A stretch of 64,000 bases of DNA from Roseicella sp. DB1501 (GTDB lineage Bacteria > Pseudomonadota > Alphaproteobacteria > Acetobacterales > Acetobacteraceae), in contig NZ_JABFHG010000006.1 of assembly GCF_013112485.1 (NCBI RefSeq), forward strand, positions 62,001-126,000, written 5' to 3'. This document shows, piece after piece, positions 18,511-28,369 of the stretch; within the stretch, counting starts at the first letter, position 1, and each line of letters starts with the position of its first letter. The position numbers and the translations under genes are program-made. The notes under the pieces are model-generated. The model did no database searches. It worked only from the letters and a program-made list of their open reading frames with translations, and was not told the DNA's origin.

Positions 18511-20010
18511 TCAGTGGTAGACGAATTCCGCGCCGTCGAGGTCGATCGCCGGGAACTCGTCCTTCTCCTGCCAGTAATCCTGGGTGTGCTGCCATTCCCG
18601 CTTCTCGCCGCGCTTCGGCAGCAGGTGCATCCCCCGCATCAGGTAGCCCGGATTGAAATTCTCCGGGTCGATCCAGGGCAGGATCGCCATGTCGCGGTCC
18701 TCGGGCCGGAGTGCCACCTCGACGCGCCGGGCGCCCTTCTCCTTCATGTGCTTCAGCAGGCGGCAGACGAAGTCGCCGACCAGATCCGCCCGCAAGGTCC
18801 AGCTCGCCCGGAAATAGCCGAAGACCCAGCAGAGGTTCGGCACGCCGGTGAACATCATGCCGCGATAGGTGACGGTGTCGTGGAAGGCGAGCGGCTTGCC
18901 GTCGATGGCGAAGTCGATGTCGCCGAGGACGTTGAGGTTGAAGCCCGTGGCGGTGACGATGAGGTCCGCCTCGAGATGCCTGCCGGATTTGAGCTGGATG
19001 CCGGTCTCGTCGAAATGCTCGATCTCGTCGGTGACGACGGAGGCGTTCCCCTTGGCCACCGCCTGGAACAGGTCGGCATCCGGGACGAAGGCGATGCGCT
19101 GCCGCCAGGGCCGGTAGCTCGGGGTGAAATGGGTGTCGAGGTCGTAGTCGGGGCCGAGGATGCTGCGCAGGTTCGCCAGCATCTCCTCCTTCACCCGCTC
19201 CGGTTCGGCGAAGCAGCGATCAGTGAACTTCGCCTGCTCCAACAGGATCTTGCGACGGACGATCTCGTGGATCCAGGTCTCGTCCACCTGCAGGGCGCGC
19301 AGCTCCTCGGCGATCTCGATGGCGTTGCGGCCGGTGCGGAAATAGGTCGGCGAGCGCTGCAGCATGGTGACATGCGCCGCTTCCGGCATGTTCGGCACGA
19401 TGGTCGCGGCCGTCGCGCCCGAGCCGATGACGATGACGCGCTTGCCGGCATAGTCCAGCCCCTCGGGCCAGGCCTCGGGATGGACGATGGTGCCGCGGAA
19501 GCGGTCCATGCCGGCCCATTGCGGCGTGTAGCCCTCGGAATGACGGTAGTAGCCCTGGCACATCCAGAGGAAATTGGCGCTGATGACCACCGGCGCGCCG
19601 GTATCGGTGCGCGTCGCCTCGATGGTCCAGCGGTTCTCGGCGCTCGACCAGCTCGCGCTGCTGATGCGGTGGTTGTAGCGGATGTGGCGGCCGAGGTCGT
19701 TCTCCTCGATCACCTCGCCCATGTACTTGCGGATCTCCTCGGCGGTCGCGATCGGCGTGCCGGTCCAGGGCTTGAAGCGGTAGCCGAAGGTGTGCAGGTC
19801 GCTGTCGGAGCGGATGCCGGGATATTTGTGCGTCCACCAGGTGCCGCCATAGGTGGGCTCGGCCTCGAGCACCACGAAGCTGGTCTCCGGCGATTGGGTG
19901 GCCAGGTGGTAGGCCCCACCCACCCCGGAGATGCCGGCCCCGACGATCAGCACGTCGACATGCTCGGCCTGGCCGGGGTCGGACCTGCTGAGGGTTGCTG
20001 CCTCGGACAT
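18511..20010 (-). CDS. Baeyer-Villiger-type flavin monooxygenase
   Basis: A 499-residue FAD- and NADPH-dependent monooxygenase. The FAD site is G24-A-G-I-S-G29, GGTWW follows at 55-59, and the type I Baeyer-Villiger fingerprint F-R-G-T-I-V-H-P-E-A-W lies at 171-181. The second dinucleotide fold has IGSGATAAT at 195-203, and ATGFNLNVLG is the C-terminal signature. Such enzymes insert oxygen into ketones or oxygenate heteroatoms; the substrate cannot be read from sequence. It is divergent from the YbaY/META gene. Confidence 0.9.
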   Translation of the reverse strand: MSEAATLSRSDPGQAEHVDVLIVGAGISGVGGAYHLATQSPETSFVVLEAEPTYGGTWWTHKYPGIRSDSDLHTFGYRFKPWTGTPIATAEEIRKYMGEVIEENDLGRHIRYNHRISSASWSSAENRWTIEATRTDTGAPVVISANFLWMCQGYYRHSEGYTPQWAGMDRFRGTIVHPEAWPEGLDYAGKRVIVIGSGATAATIVPNMPEAAHVTMLQRSPTYFRTGRNAIEIAEELRALQVDETWIHEIVRRKILLEQAKFTDRCFAEPERVKEEMLANLRSILGPDYDLDTHFTPSYRPWRQRIAFVPDADLFQAVAKGNASVVTDEIEHFDETGIQLKSGRHLEADLIVTATGFNLNVLGDIDFAIDGKPLAFHDTVTYRGMMFTGVPNLCWVFGYFRASWTLRADLVGDFVCRLLKHMKEKGARRVEVALRPEDRDMAILPWIDPENFNPGYLMRGMHLLPKRGEKREWQHTQDYWQEKDEFPAIDLDGAEFVYH

Positions 20011-20157
20011 GGATTATCGTCTCCTGGACATTCTCGTCGCGGCCGCCGGCCGCCGGCCCGGCAGTTTGCACCGTGCTGCGGCGCGACGGAATATCGGAGA
20101 GGCGGCCTGCCCCTGGGCGAAGGAGGGCCGGCGCGGCGGCAGGGGGAGGAGAGGGCG

Positions 20158-20907
20158 ATGGAGCGGCGCGGCATCCTGATCCTGGCGGCCGGGCTGGGCC
20201 TCGCCCCTGGTCTCGCCCCTGGCGCGGGCGCGCAGACGGCGGCGCTCCGCGGCAGCGCCACCTATCTCGAGCGGATGGCGCTGCCCCCCGGGGCGGTGCT
20301 GGAGGTGGCGCTGCTCGACATCTCCCGCGCCGATGCCGCGGCCGAGGCCATCGCCACCGTGCGGATCCCGATCACCGGCTCGGTGCCGGTCGGCTTTGTC
20401 CTGCCCTATGACCCGGCCCGCATCCTGCCGCGCCACCGCTACGCGCTGCGGGCCACCATCAGCCTGGAGGGACAGACCCTGTTCCGGACCGGGGGGACCC
20501 AGGCGGTGACGCTGCCGGGCCCGGACGCGCCGGTGGAGCTGCGCCTGCGCCGGGCCGCCGGCGGCGAGGCGGCGCCCGGCCTCGTCGGCCCGGACTGGGT
20601 GGTGGCGGAGATCGAGGGCCGGCCGGTGCCGCCGCAGCCCGCTGCCCGGCTGCACTTCACCGCCGAGGGCCGGGTGGCCGGGATCGCCGGCTGCAACCGG
20701 ATCGCCGGCGGCTACCGGCTGGCGGGGCAGTCGATCACCTTCGATGGCCTCGCCTCCACCATGATGGCCTGCCTGCCGCCCCTCGGTGAGCAGGAGGAGC
20801 GCTTCAAGCACGCCCTCGGCGCGGTGCGGCGCTGGCGGCCTGACCCGGCGGGGCCGCTGCTGCTGGATGCCGGGAACCGGGTGCTGATCCGCCTGGCCAG
20901 GCCATAG
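20158..20907 (+). CDS. YbaY / META (HslJ) domain exported protein
   Basis: 249 residues. A signal peptide (ILILAAGLGLAPGLAPGAGA) carries a duplicated 12-bp unit giving GLAPGLAPG. Residues about 30-125 match the YbaY lipoprotein domain (LPPGAVLEVALLDISRADA, IPITGSVPVGFVLPYD). Residues about 140-249 are a META/HslJ domain (AGCNRIAGGYRL, ASTMMACLPP). Such proteins are envelope stress or heat-shock associated. ATG at 20158 follows GGGGGAGGAGAG. Confidence 0.85.
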   Translation: MERRGILILAAGLGLAPGLAPGAGAQTAALRGSATYLERMALPPGAVLEVALLDISRADAAAEAIATVRIPITGSVPVGFVLPYDPARILPRHRYALRATISLEGQTLFRTGGTQAVTLPGPDAPVELRLRRAAGGEAAPGLVGPDWVVAEIEGRPVPPQPAARLHFTAEGRVAGIAGCNRIAGGYRLAGQSITFDGLASTMMACLPPLGEQEERFKHALGAVRRWRPDPAGPLLLDAGNRVLIRLARP

Positions 20908-20939
20908 GGGCCGGCCCCCAAGGGCGGTCAGCGGTTCGA

Positions 20940-21968
20940 TCAGCGCGCCGTCTCGGCCGGCAGGTTGAAGGCCTCCGGATAGCCGAAGAGGCCGGCCTGG
21001 CCGCCGGTATGGAGGAAGACGACATTCTCCTCCTTGCCGAACCGCCCCTTGCGGATCAGGTCGATCAGCCCGGCCATGCCCTTCCCGGAATAGACCGGGT
21101 CGAGCAGGATGCCCTCCTGCTCGGCGACCAGCCGCAGCGCCGCGACCATGCCCTCGGTCGGGATGCCGTAGCCCTGGCCGACATAGTCGCAATTGGCGAC
21201 CACATGCTCCGGCCGCAGCAGCGCCGGCAGGCCGAGATGCGCCAGGGTCCGCTCGGCGAGCGCCAGGACATTCGCCTCCTGCTTCGCCTTCGGGGCGCGG
21301 ACGCCGATGCCGAGCACCGGGATGCCGCTGTTCAGCGCCACGAGGCCGGCCACCAGCCCGGCCTGGGTGCCGGCGCTGCCGGTGGCATGCACCACATGGT
21401 CGATCCGCAGCCCCATGTCGGAGGCCTGGGTCACCAGCTCCTGCGCCGCGTTGACATAGCCGAGGGCGCCGATGGGGTTGGAGCCGCCGCCCGGGATGAC
21501 ATAGGGGCGGCGCCCCTCGGCCCGCATCGCCTCGGCCACCGCCTCCATCTCCGCCTGCATGTCGGCGCCGCCGGGGCGGCGGGAGACGCTGGCGCCGTGC
21601 AGCTTGTCCATCAGCACGTTGCCGGAGGCGCTGTAGGCGGCATCGGCATAGCCGGTGCGGTCCTCGAGCAGGATGTGGCAGGCGAGGCCGAGCCTGGCCG
21701 CCGCCGCCGCCGTCTGCCGGGCGTGGTTCGACTGCGTCGCGCCCTGGGTGATGACGGTGTCGGCGCCCTGGGCGAGCGCGTCGGCCATCAGGAATTCCAG
21801 CTTGCGGGTCTTGTTGCCGCCGGTGGAGAGGCCGGTGCAGTCGTCCCGCTTGATCCAGAGCCTGGGTCCGCCCTTGGGTCCGCCGAGATGGCGCGAGAGG
21901 CGCTCCATGGGCTCGAGCGGCGTCGGCAGGTGGCCGAGGCGGATGCGCGGGAAGCGGGCGAGGTTCAT
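20940..21968 (-). CDS. D-cysteine desulfhydrase / ACC deaminase-family PLP enzyme
   Basis: A 342-residue fold-type II PLP enzyme: the PLP lysine is in [13 protein letters not shown], then [17 protein letters not shown] and [12 protein letters not shown] bind the cofactor phosphate. The family covers D-cysteine desulfhydrase (DcyD), L-cysteate sulfo-lyase (CuyA) and ACC deaminase. The overall pattern suits the first two, and substrate residues cannot settle it. A GGPKGGP insertion near residue 30 comes from a short in-frame duplication. Confidence 0.85.
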   Translation of the reverse strand: MNLARFPRIRLGHLPTPLEPMERLSRHLGGPKGGPRLWIKRDDCTGLSTGGNKTRKLEFLMADALAQGADTVITQGATQSNHARQTAAAAARLGLACHILLEDRTGYADAAYSASGNVLMDKLHGASVSRRPGGADMQAEMEAVAEAMRAEGRRPYVIPGGGSNPIGALGYVNAAQELVTQASDMGLRIDHVVHATGSAGTQAGLVAGLVALNSGIPVLGIGVRAPKAKQEANVLALAERTLAHLGLPALLRPEHVVANCDYVGQGYGIPTEGMVAALRLVAEQEGILLDPVYSGKGMAGLIDLIRKGRFGKEENVVFLHTGGQAGLFGYPEAFNLPAETAR

Positions 21969-22118
21969 GGCGGCGTGGTCCCCCGTGGCCGTTGGACGGC
22001 GGCGGAGGCTACAGCGGATCCCGCCCAGGGGAAATCACCCCCTTCGGGCGAAGTTGCTCTGAAAACAACAGGCTATCAGCCAGGCACGCGGCCGGCCGGG
22101 CTCCCCGCGAAGACACGG

Positions 22119-22138
22119 CGCCTCTCCGCGGAGAGGCG
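22119..22138 (-). terminator. perfect 20-bp palindrome after asd
   Basis: CGCCTCTCCGCGGAGAGGCG is fully self-complementary and lies 3 bases beyond the asd stop codon. There is no T-run; it probably acts as a 3'-end hairpin. Confidence 0.5.
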
Positions 22139-22141
22139 GAA

Positions 22142-23140
22142 TCAGCCGATCTTCATCCGCTCGGCGATCTGCACGGCGTTCAGCGCCGCGCCCTTCAGCA
22201 GCTGGTCGCCGCAGAGGAAGAGGTCGAGGCCATGGTCGCCGAAGACCGGGTTGGCGCGGATGCGGCCGGCCTCGACATCGTCCTGGCCGGTCGCGGTCAG
22301 CGGCATCGGGTAGCGCTGCTGCGCCGGGTCGTCCACGACCTTCACGCCGGCGGCCCGGGCCAGCACCGCGCGCGCCGCCTCCGACGTCACCGGCCGCTCG
22401 GTCTCGATCGTCACCGCCTCGGCATGCACCCGGAAGGTCGGGATGCGGACCGCGGTGCAGGAGACGGGAAGATCGGGCAGGCCCATGATCTTCCGGCTCT
22501 CCCAGGCGACCTTCATCTCCTCGCGCGTGTAGCCATTGGGCTGGAAGCTGTCGATCTGCGGGATGACGTTGAAGGGCAGCGGATGGGCGAAGACCGCGTG
22601 GCCCGGCTTGCCGCCCTCGAGCAGCACGCGGCGGCTCTCCTGCTCCAGCTCGGCCATGCCCTCGGCGCCGGCGCCGCTCGCCGCCTGGTAGGTGGAGACG
22701 ATCACCCGCTTCAGGCCGAAGGCCTGGCGCAGCGGCTCCAGCGCGACGACCAGGATGGCCGTGGTGCAGTTCGGGTTGGCGATCAGCTTGTGGCCGCCGA
22801 TCGCCGCCGCGTTCACCTCCGGCACCACCAGGGGCACGTCGGGCTCGAGCCGGAGGGCGGAGGAGTTGTCCACCACCGCCACGCCCTCGGCGGCGAGCGC
22901 CCGGGCATGCGCCTTGGCGAAGTCGCCCGAGACGGCGAGCAAAGCGAGGTCCAGCCCCTTCGCCGCGGCCGGGGTGAATTCCTCGATCGCCACCTCGCCC
23001 CAGGGGGTCTGCTGCCTGGTGCCGGCGCTGCGGGCGGAAGCGAACAGCTTCAGGGTGGTGACCGGGAAGCGCCGCTTGCCCAGAACCTCCACCAGTTCCT
23101 TCCCGACCGCGCCCGTGGCACCGATCACGCCGACCCGCAT
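22142..23140 (-). CDS. asd: aspartate-semialdehyde dehydrogenase
   Basis: Reduces aspartyl phosphate to aspartate semialdehyde with NADPH, the branch point to lysine, diaminopimelate, threonine and methionine. The 332-residue protein has the NADP site GATGAVGKE (7-15), the catalytic Cys125 in [10 protein letters not shown] and the substrate region [11 protein letters not shown]. Start: ATG at 23140 after AAGGAAAGGG. It is divergent from lysS with a 194-base gap. Confidence 0.96.
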   Translation of the reverse strand: MRVGVIGATGAVGKELVEVLGKRRFPVTTLKLFASARSAGTRQQTPWGEVAIEEFTPAAAKGLDLALLAVSGDFAKAHARALAAEGVAVVDNSSALRLEPDVPLVVPEVNAAAIGGHKLIANPNCTTAILVVALEPLRQAFGLKRVIVSTYQAASGAGAEGMAELEQESRRVLLEGGKPGHAVFAHPLPFNVIPQIDSFQPNGYTREEMKVAWESRKIMGLPDLPVSCTAVRIPTFRVHAEAVTIETERPVTSEAARAVLARAAGVKVVDDPAQQRYPMPLTATGQDDVEAGRIRANPVFGDHGLDLFLCGDQLLKGAALNAVQIAERMKIG

Positions 23141-23334
23141 GGCACCCTTTCCTTCATGGGGGAGCAGGGCGTGTAGCGCGATGCGGCCCTCCCCGCCACC
23201 GCCGCGATGCGATGGCTGCCCCGACCTGGCGGTTGGCCTGCCCTGGCCGGAACGGCGTCGCCGGCGGCCGGCGGCGCGACCAACCGGACGCAACCGCGTT
23301 GACCCCGCCGCCTGCCCCTGCCATCTGCCCCGGC

Positions 23335-24930
23335 ATGACCGCCGATCCATCCCTCCGCAGCGTCAAGGCCTGGCCCTTCGAGGAGGCCGCCAAGGTTGCC
23401 GACCGCCTGGCCGCCTCGCCCAAGGCCGGGGGAGACCAGGGGGGCGCCCAAGGGGGTGCGCTGTTCGAGACCGGCTATGGCCCCTCGGGCCTGCCGCATA
23501 TCGGCACCTTCGGCGAGGTGGCGCGCACCACCTGGGTGCGCCGCGCCTTCGAGCGGATGACCGGCCTGCCCTCGCGGCTGATCGCCTTCTCGGACGACAT
23601 GGACGGGCTGCGGAAGGTCCCGGACAACGTGCCGAACAAGGCGATGCTGGCGCAGCACCTGGGCAAGCCGCTCACCGCCGTCCCCGATCCCTTCGGGACG
23701 CATGACAGCTTCGGCGCCCACAACAACGCAAGGTTGCAGGCCTTCCTCGACACCTTCGGGTTCGAGTATGAATTCGCCTCCTCCACCGATTATTATCGGG
23801 ACGGCCGCTTCGATGCGGCGCTGCTGCGCATGGCGGAGCGGCACGAGGCGGTGCGGAAGGTGATCCTGCCGACCCTCGGCCCGGAACGCCGGGCCACCTA
23901 CTCGCCTTTCCTGCCCATCCATCCGGAGACGGGCGTGGTCATGCAGGTGCCGATGGAAGAGGTGCGGCCGGCGGAGGACCTGCTGGTCTGGACCGATCCG
24001 GCCACGGGGCGGCGGCACGGCACGCGCATCACCGGCGGCCATTGCAAGGCGCAGTGGAAGGCCGACTGGGCGCTGCGCTGGACCGCGCTCGGCGTCGATT
24101 ACGAGATGTCGGGCAAGGACCTGATCGATTCCGTCCGGCTCTCCGGCCAGATCTGCCGCATCCTCGGCGGCACCCCGCCGGTCGGCTTCACCTACGAGCT
24201 CTTCCTCGACGAGCACGGGCAGAAGATCAGCAAGTCCAAGGGCAACGGGCTGACCATCGAGGAATGGCTGCGCTACGCCCCACCCGAGAGCCTGGCGCAG
24301 TTCATGTACCAGGCGCCGCAGCGGGCGAAGCGGCTGTTCTTCGACGTCATCCCCCGCGCCGTCGACGAGTACCTGGCGAATCTCGAGAAGCTGCGGGCGC
24401 AGCCCGAGCCGACCAACCCGGCCTTCCACATCCACAACGGCAGCAGCAACGATCCCGGCTCGCCCATCTCCTTCGCCATGCTGCTCAACCTCGCCAGCGT
24501 GGTGAATGCCGAGGGACCGGAGATCCTCTGGGGCTTCATCCGCCGCTACGCCCCGGGGGTGACGCCGGAGAGCCACCCGATGCTGGCGCGCATGGCGGAA
24601 TATGCCGTCGCCTATTACCGCGATTTCGTCGCCCCGGCGAAGACCTTCCGCGCCCCGAGTGAGACCGAGCGGGCGGCGCTTGAGGACCTGCTGCAGGTGC
24701 TGCGCAGCCTGCCCGCCGACAGCGATGCCGAGGCGATCCAGGCGCTGCTCTACGAGGTCGGCAAGCGGCATCCCTTCGCCAGCCTGCGCGACTGGTTCTC
24801 CTGCCTCTACCAGCTGCTGCTCGGGCAGCAGGAGGGGCCGCGCTTCGGCGGCTTCGTCGCGCTCTACGGCATCCCCGGCACCGTCGGGCTGATCGAAAGC
24901 GCGCTGGGCCGCGAGGCCTCGGCGGCGTGA
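23335..24930 (+). CDS. lysS: class I lysyl-tRNA synthetase
   Basis: Charges tRNA-Lys in the cytoplasm. This 531-residue protein is the archaeal-type class I form, common in alphaproteobacteria, not the class II LysS. The HIGH-type motif is SGLPHIGT (51-58), the KMSKS motif is KISKSKGN, and a helical anticodon-binding domain follows. A Gly-rich insertion ([11 protein letters not shown], about 31-41) sits just before [10 protein letters not shown]. An MprF-like gene follows 46 bases later, and that family uses Lys-tRNA as donor. Confidence 0.95.
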   Translation: MTADPSLRSVKAWPFEEAAKVADRLAASPKAGGDQGGAQGGALFETGYGPSGLPHIGTFGEVARTTWVRRAFERMTGLPSRLIAFSDDMDGLRKVPDNVPNKAMLAQHLGKPLTAVPDPFGTHDSFGAHNNARLQAFLDTFGFEYEFASSTDYYRDGRFDAALLRMAERHEAVRKVILPTLGPERRATYSPFLPIHPETGVVMQVPMEEVRPAEDLLVWTDPATGRRHGTRITGGHCKAQWKADWALRWTALGVDYEMSGKDLIDSVRLSGQICRILGGTPPVGFTYELFLDEHGQKISKSKGNGLTIEEWLRYAPPESLAQFMYQAPQRAKRLFFDVIPRAVDEYLANLEKLRAQPEPTNPAFHIHNGSSNDPGSPISFAMLLNLASVVNAEGPEILWGFIRRYAPGVTPESHPMLARMAEYAVAYYRDFVAPAKTFRAPSETERAALEDLLQVLRSLPADSDAEAIQALLYEVGKRHPFASLRDWFSCLYQLLLGQQEGPRFGGFVALYGIPGTVGLIESALGREASAA

Positions 24931-24976
24931 GCCTCCTACGGACAGCCATGGCCGCCCGGCGCGGCGCGGGCAGGGC

Positions 24977-26956
24977 ATGAGCCCGCGCCTCGCCTGGCTG
25001 CGGCGCAACGGCCCCGCCGTCTTCGGCGTGCTGCTGCTGATCGGCGCCATCTATGTCGTGCAGCGTGAGTTCCGCACGCTCTCGGTCGCCGATATCCGCC
25101 AGGCCATGGCGGCCATCCCGCCGATCACGCTGTGGAAGGCGGCGGGCTGGACGGTGCTCGCCTATCTCGTGCTGGCCGTCTACGACAAGCTCGGCTCGCT
25201 CTATGCCGGGCGGCCGGTCTCCTGGCCGAAGAGCTTCCTCGCCTCCTTCTGCGGCTACAGCCTGGCGCACAATCTCGGCTTCGCCGCCGTCTCCGGCGCC
25301 GCAGTGCGCTACCGGCTGTATTCCGCCTGGGGGCTGACGCCGCTCGAGATCGCCAAGGTGGTCGGCTTCACCAGCCTCACCTTCGGCCTCGGCGGCATGG
25401 CGCTCGGCGGGCTGGTGCTGGTGCTGGAGCCGGAGGTGGTGCCCTGGCTCGGCAGCCACATGCCGCGCTGGGCGCTGCAGGCCATCGCCGTGCCGCTCTG
25501 GCTCATCGTCGGCACCTATGTCGTGCTGAGCCGCTTCAAGCAGCATATCCGCCTCTTCGGGCACCAGCTCGACCTGCCGGGCCCGCGCATGGCGCTGATG
25601 CAGACGGCGCTCGCCACCGTCGATGTCGCGGTGACGGCGGCGATCTTCTACACGCTGCTGCCGGCGGCGGAGGGGCTGACCTTCCTCCGCTTCGTCGGCA
25701 TCTACCTCGCCGCCTACGCCGCCGGCATCGCCGCGCATGTGCCGGGCGGGCTCGGCGTCTTCGACGGCGCCATCCTGATCGGGCTGCAGCCCTATATGCC
25801 GGCGCCCGAGGTGATCGGCGCGCTGCTGGTCTTCCGGCTCTACTACTACATCATCCCGCTCTTCATCTCCGGCACGCTCTTCGTCGGCTTCGAGTTCGGC
25901 CAGCGGCGGGCGGTGCTGGACCGGGTGACGGCGCTCGGCCGCGGCAGCGAGACGCTGGAGGTGCCGGCCATCGCCTCCCTCGTCGCCCTGGCCGGGGCGC
26001 TGCTGATCTTCCTCGGGGCGCTGCCGACCAAGGGCACGATCATCGAGGAATGGGCCGGGCATGCGGCGGCGCTGGCCTCGCATTTCGCCGCCTCGGTGGT
26101 CGGCTCGCTGCTGCTGGTGATGGCCTATGGGCTGCTGCGGCGGCTGACCATCGCCTGGGGCTTCACCCTCTTCCTGCTGGCGAACGGCGCGGCCATCGCC
26201 TGGGTGCGGGGCGAGGCCTGGTGGCTCTGGGGCGCCTTCCTGCTGCTCGGGGTGCTGGTCGCCAGCCTGCGCGCCGCCTTCTACCGCGACAGCCGGCTGG
26301 TGCGGGAGCCGCTCTCCTCCGAGGCGCTGGTGCCGCTCATGGCGGTCGCGGCCTGCGGCATCACCCTGGCGCTGGTCGCCTATGGCGGGCGGGTCTCCGA
26401 AGCCTCCTGGTGGGGGGTGGTGTTCAGCGAGCTGGCGCCGGACAGCCTGCGCTTCACCGTCGGCCTCACCGGCGTGCTGCTGCTGGTCGGCATGGTGCGG
26501 CTGCTGCGGCCGGCGCGGCTGCAGCCCCTGCCCTGGGACGCGGCGATCCGGGCCCGGCTGACGGCGCTGGGCGCCCTGGCGCCGAGCGAGGCGGATGGCG
26601 CCATCCTCGGCGAGAATGAGCGAGCCGGCTTCGCCTTCCTCCGGCGCGAGGGCGTCTGGCTGGCGCTCGGCGACCCGGGCGGGGAGCGGCGGGACGCCAT
26701 CTCGGCCATCTGGCGCTTCCGCGACATGTGCGAGCGCGCCGGGGTCGATCCGGCCTTCTGGCGGGTGGGGCGGGAGTACCTGCGCGTCTATGCCGATATC
26801 GGCCTGCATGCGGTGCCGCTGCAGCCGCGCGAGGGCGAGGCCGCCTGCTACCTGGCGTTGCGGGCGGAGCGGGATCTCGAGAGCTTGCGGCCGCTGCTGC
26901 CGCCGGAGATGCGGCGGGCGACGGAGGCGGAGCTGGCGCGCAGCCGGGCGGCCTGA
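24977..26956 (+). CDS. MprF-like lysylphosphatidylglycerol flippase with shortened synthase domain
   Basis: 659 residues: about 14 membrane helices (residues 10-510) matching the MprF/UPF0104 flippase (HNLGFAAVSGAAVRYRLYSAWGL, AAHVPGGLGVFDGAIL). About 145 soluble residues follow, matching the first part of the DUF2156 synthase (GFAFLRREGVWLALGDPGG, IWRFRDMCERAG, LRVYADIGLHAVPL). Typical MprF is near 850 residues. The second acyltransferase-like half, with its conserved Arg/Asn-rich segment, is absent, and the downstream DNA does not continue it in any frame. Flipping is plausible; lysine transfer is doubtful. Confidence 0.8.
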   Translation: MSPRLAWLRRNGPAVFGVLLLIGAIYVVQREFRTLSVADIRQAMAAIPPITLWKAAGWTVLAYLVLAVYDKLGSLYAGRPVSWPKSFLASFCGYSLAHNLGFAAVSGAAVRYRLYSAWGLTPLEIAKVVGFTSLTFGLGGMALGGLVLVLEPEVVPWLGSHMPRWALQAIAVPLWLIVGTYVVLSRFKQHIRLFGHQLDLPGPRMALMQTALATVDVAVTAAIFYTLLPAAEGLTFLRFVGIYLAAYAAGIAAHVPGGLGVFDGAILIGLQPYMPAPEVIGALLVFRLYYYIIPLFISGTLFVGFEFGQRRAVLDRVTALGRGSETLEVPAIASLVALAGALLIFLGALPTKGTIIEEWAGHAAALASHFAASVVGSLLLVMAYGLLRRLTIAWGFTLFLLANGAAIAWVRGEAWWLWGAFLLLGVLVASLRAAFYRDSRLVREPLSSEALVPLMAVAACGITLALVAYGGRVSEASWWGVVFSELAPDSLRFTVGLTGVLLLVGMVRLLRPARLQPLPWDAAIRARLTALGALAPSEADGAILGENERAGFAFLRREGVWLALGDPGGERRDAISAIWRFRDMCERAGVDPAFWRVGREYLRVYADIGLHAVPLQPREGEAACYLALRAERDLESLRPLLPPEMRRATEAELARSRAA

Positions 26957-27069
26957 GCTTTCCCCACGACGTCGCTGCGCGCCGCCGTGGGGGCCCCGGG
27001 ATTCGCCTCGGGCCCAAGATGCGTCACAGCCTGCCGCGGCAAAGCCGCGACAGGGCAACGGGCAGCGCC
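26957..27069 (+). repeat. dispersed intergenic repeat, family A, copy 1
   Basis: It begins CCCCACGA, then CGCTGCGCG, GGGGGCCCC and GCCCAAG, and ends GGCAACGGGCAGCGCC, as in copies at 49662 and 60149. It contains the hairpin CCTGCCGCGGC-AAA-GCCGCGACAGG (27030-27054), whose stem varies in a compensatory way against copy 2. It lies between the MprF-like gene and the repressor, at the left edge of the phage-like block. Confidence 0.75.
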
Positions 27070-27091
27070 AGCGGCGCCGAGCAGTCCTCCG

Positions 27092-27736
27092 CTACTGCGT
27101 CGCCCAGACGATCCGGTGCATCCAGGCGAGCTCGGACAGCTCGAAGCTGTAATCCGGATGCGCCGGGTTCAGGCTGCGCAGCTCGATGCGCCGGGCCGAT
27201 TGCCGCTTGAGCTCCTTGGCCATCACCTCGCCCTTCAGCGTCCGCACCACCACGCGGTCGCCACGGCGCACCGGCGCGGCGGGGGAGACGATGACGACAT
27301 CGCCGTCGCGGAAGACCGGCTCCATGCTCTCGCCCGAGATCTCGAGCGCATAGGCGTTGGGATCGCCGACCTCGGGCACCGAGATCTCGTCCCAGCCGCC
27401 GCCGACCGGATAGCCGCCGTCGTCGAAATAGCCGTCGCCGCCGGCCTGGGCGAGGCCGATGAGCGGGATGCGCCGGCCCATGCTCCGGCCGCTGCGCGGC
27501 AGGGCGGCGGCGCCGGTCACCAGCGCCGCGAAGTCCGAGAAGCCGGCGCCGGTCGCGGCCAGGACCTTGGCGACGCTCTCGGTCGAGGGCCAACGCGCCC
27601 GGCCATCCGAGCCGATGCGTTTTGACGGGTTGAAGGCGGTGGCGTCCAGCCCGGCCTTGCGCGCCAGGCCGGAGGCGGACAGGCCGTTCTCCGCTGCCAG
27701 CGCATCGAGCGCCCGCCAGATATCGTCATGCGTCAC
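27092..27736 (-). CDS. LexA/CI-type S24 peptidase repressor
   Basis: A 214-residue regulator. The N-terminal XRE-like helix-turn-helix (LSASGLARKAGLDATAFN) is followed by an S24 peptidase domain with catalytic Ser137 (SGESMEP) and Lys174 (VMAKEL). A98-G99 in LAQAGGDG is a plausible Ala-Gly self-cleavage site. Such repressors hold phage genes silent and are cut during RecA-dependent SOS. It is divergent from the phage-like genes, with a shared AT-rich control region, so it is the likely switch for them. Confidence 0.9.
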   Translation of the reverse strand: MTHDDIWRALDALAAENGLSASGLARKAGLDATAFNPSKRIGSDGRARWPSTESVAKVLAATGAGFSDFAALVTGAAALPRSGRSMGRRIPLIGLAQAGGDGYFDDGGYPVGGGWDEISVPEVGDPNAYALEISGESMEPVFRDGDVVIVSPAAPVRRGDRVVVRTLKGEVMAKELKRQSARRIELRSLNPAHPDYSFELSELAWMHRIVWATQ

Positions 27737-27843
27737 GGCATGGCCCCAAGGGCTTGAGCCCGCTCACAGGCAGATCGCTTCATGGGCATAACATCCTAGG
27801 GATGGAGTCGGAGATCAATAGGCGAATTTTCCTTTATTTTCCC

Positions 27844-27872
27844 TTGCGGACGCACGGCTTCGTGAATACGTT
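27844..27872 (+). promoter_or_regulatory. candidate promoter of the phage-like operon
   Basis: TTGCGG (27844-27849), a 17-base spacer and TACGTT (27867-27872) lie in the AT-rich 174-base gap between the repressor and the first rightward gene. The repressor operator should lie in this gap; no clear dyad could be singled out. Confidence 0.45.
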
Positions 27873-27910
27873 TTCGTTATGTTCCAGTTTAGCGATGAAG
27901 GAAGAAGCCG

Positions 27911-28369
27911 ATGACCAACGCTCCCCGCCCCGGCCAGGTCCCCGCCCCGCGCCTGCACTCCCAGACGCAGCCTTTCCGCACCGTGGAGGAGGCCTGGTTC
28001 TGGACCATGGCAGCCCTCGTCGCCCGCCGCGACGGCGCCCGCATCGTCTCCGGCGCCGGCCTCGTCTCCCGCCCCTGCGAGCCGGACGACGTGGTGAAAT
28101 GCCTCGACCGCCTTTACCGCCAGCGGCGGATCGAGCTGCTGCACGTCCGCATCCTGCGCATCTGGGGCGAGCGGCAGCAGGTGCCGGACCCGCGCTACCC
28201 GCGCGAGAAGGCGGATTGGCGGCTGTGGCGCGAGGCGATGTCGCGGCTCGACTGGCCGCTGCGGCTGAAGGGCATCGTCGACGGCCCGGCGCTGCCGACC
28301 CCCGAGGGCGCCGAGATCCTGGCCTTCCCGGGCGCCATCCCGGGCGGCCTGCCGGAGCAGCCGCGATGA
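27911..28369 (+). CDS. phage-associated protein of unknown function
   Basis: 152 residues, no signal peptide. The middle (EPDDVVKCLDRLYRQRRIELLHVRILRIWGERQQVPD) has a compact helix-rich look that might be a winged-helix or DNA-binding unit; this is inference. It is the first gene rightward from the repressor, starts just after GAAGGAAGAA, and overlaps the next gene by 4 bases (ATGA). It could act in early control of the cluster. Confidence 0.7.
   Translation: MTNAPRPGQVPAPRLHSQTQPFRTVEEAWFWTMAALVARRDGARIVSGAGLVSRPCEPDDVVKCLDRLYRQRRIELLHVRILRIWGERQQVPDPRYPREKADWRLWREAMSRLDWPLRLKGIVDGPALPTPEGAEILAFPGAIPGGLPEQPR

Noticed and set aside
26957-27091. Possible tRNA or attachment site at the left edge of the phage-like block
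   Set aside because: No cloverleaf and no T-loop-like GGTTCRA sequence. The sequence is explained by the family A repeat, and no matching direct repeat was seen near 44.6 kb.
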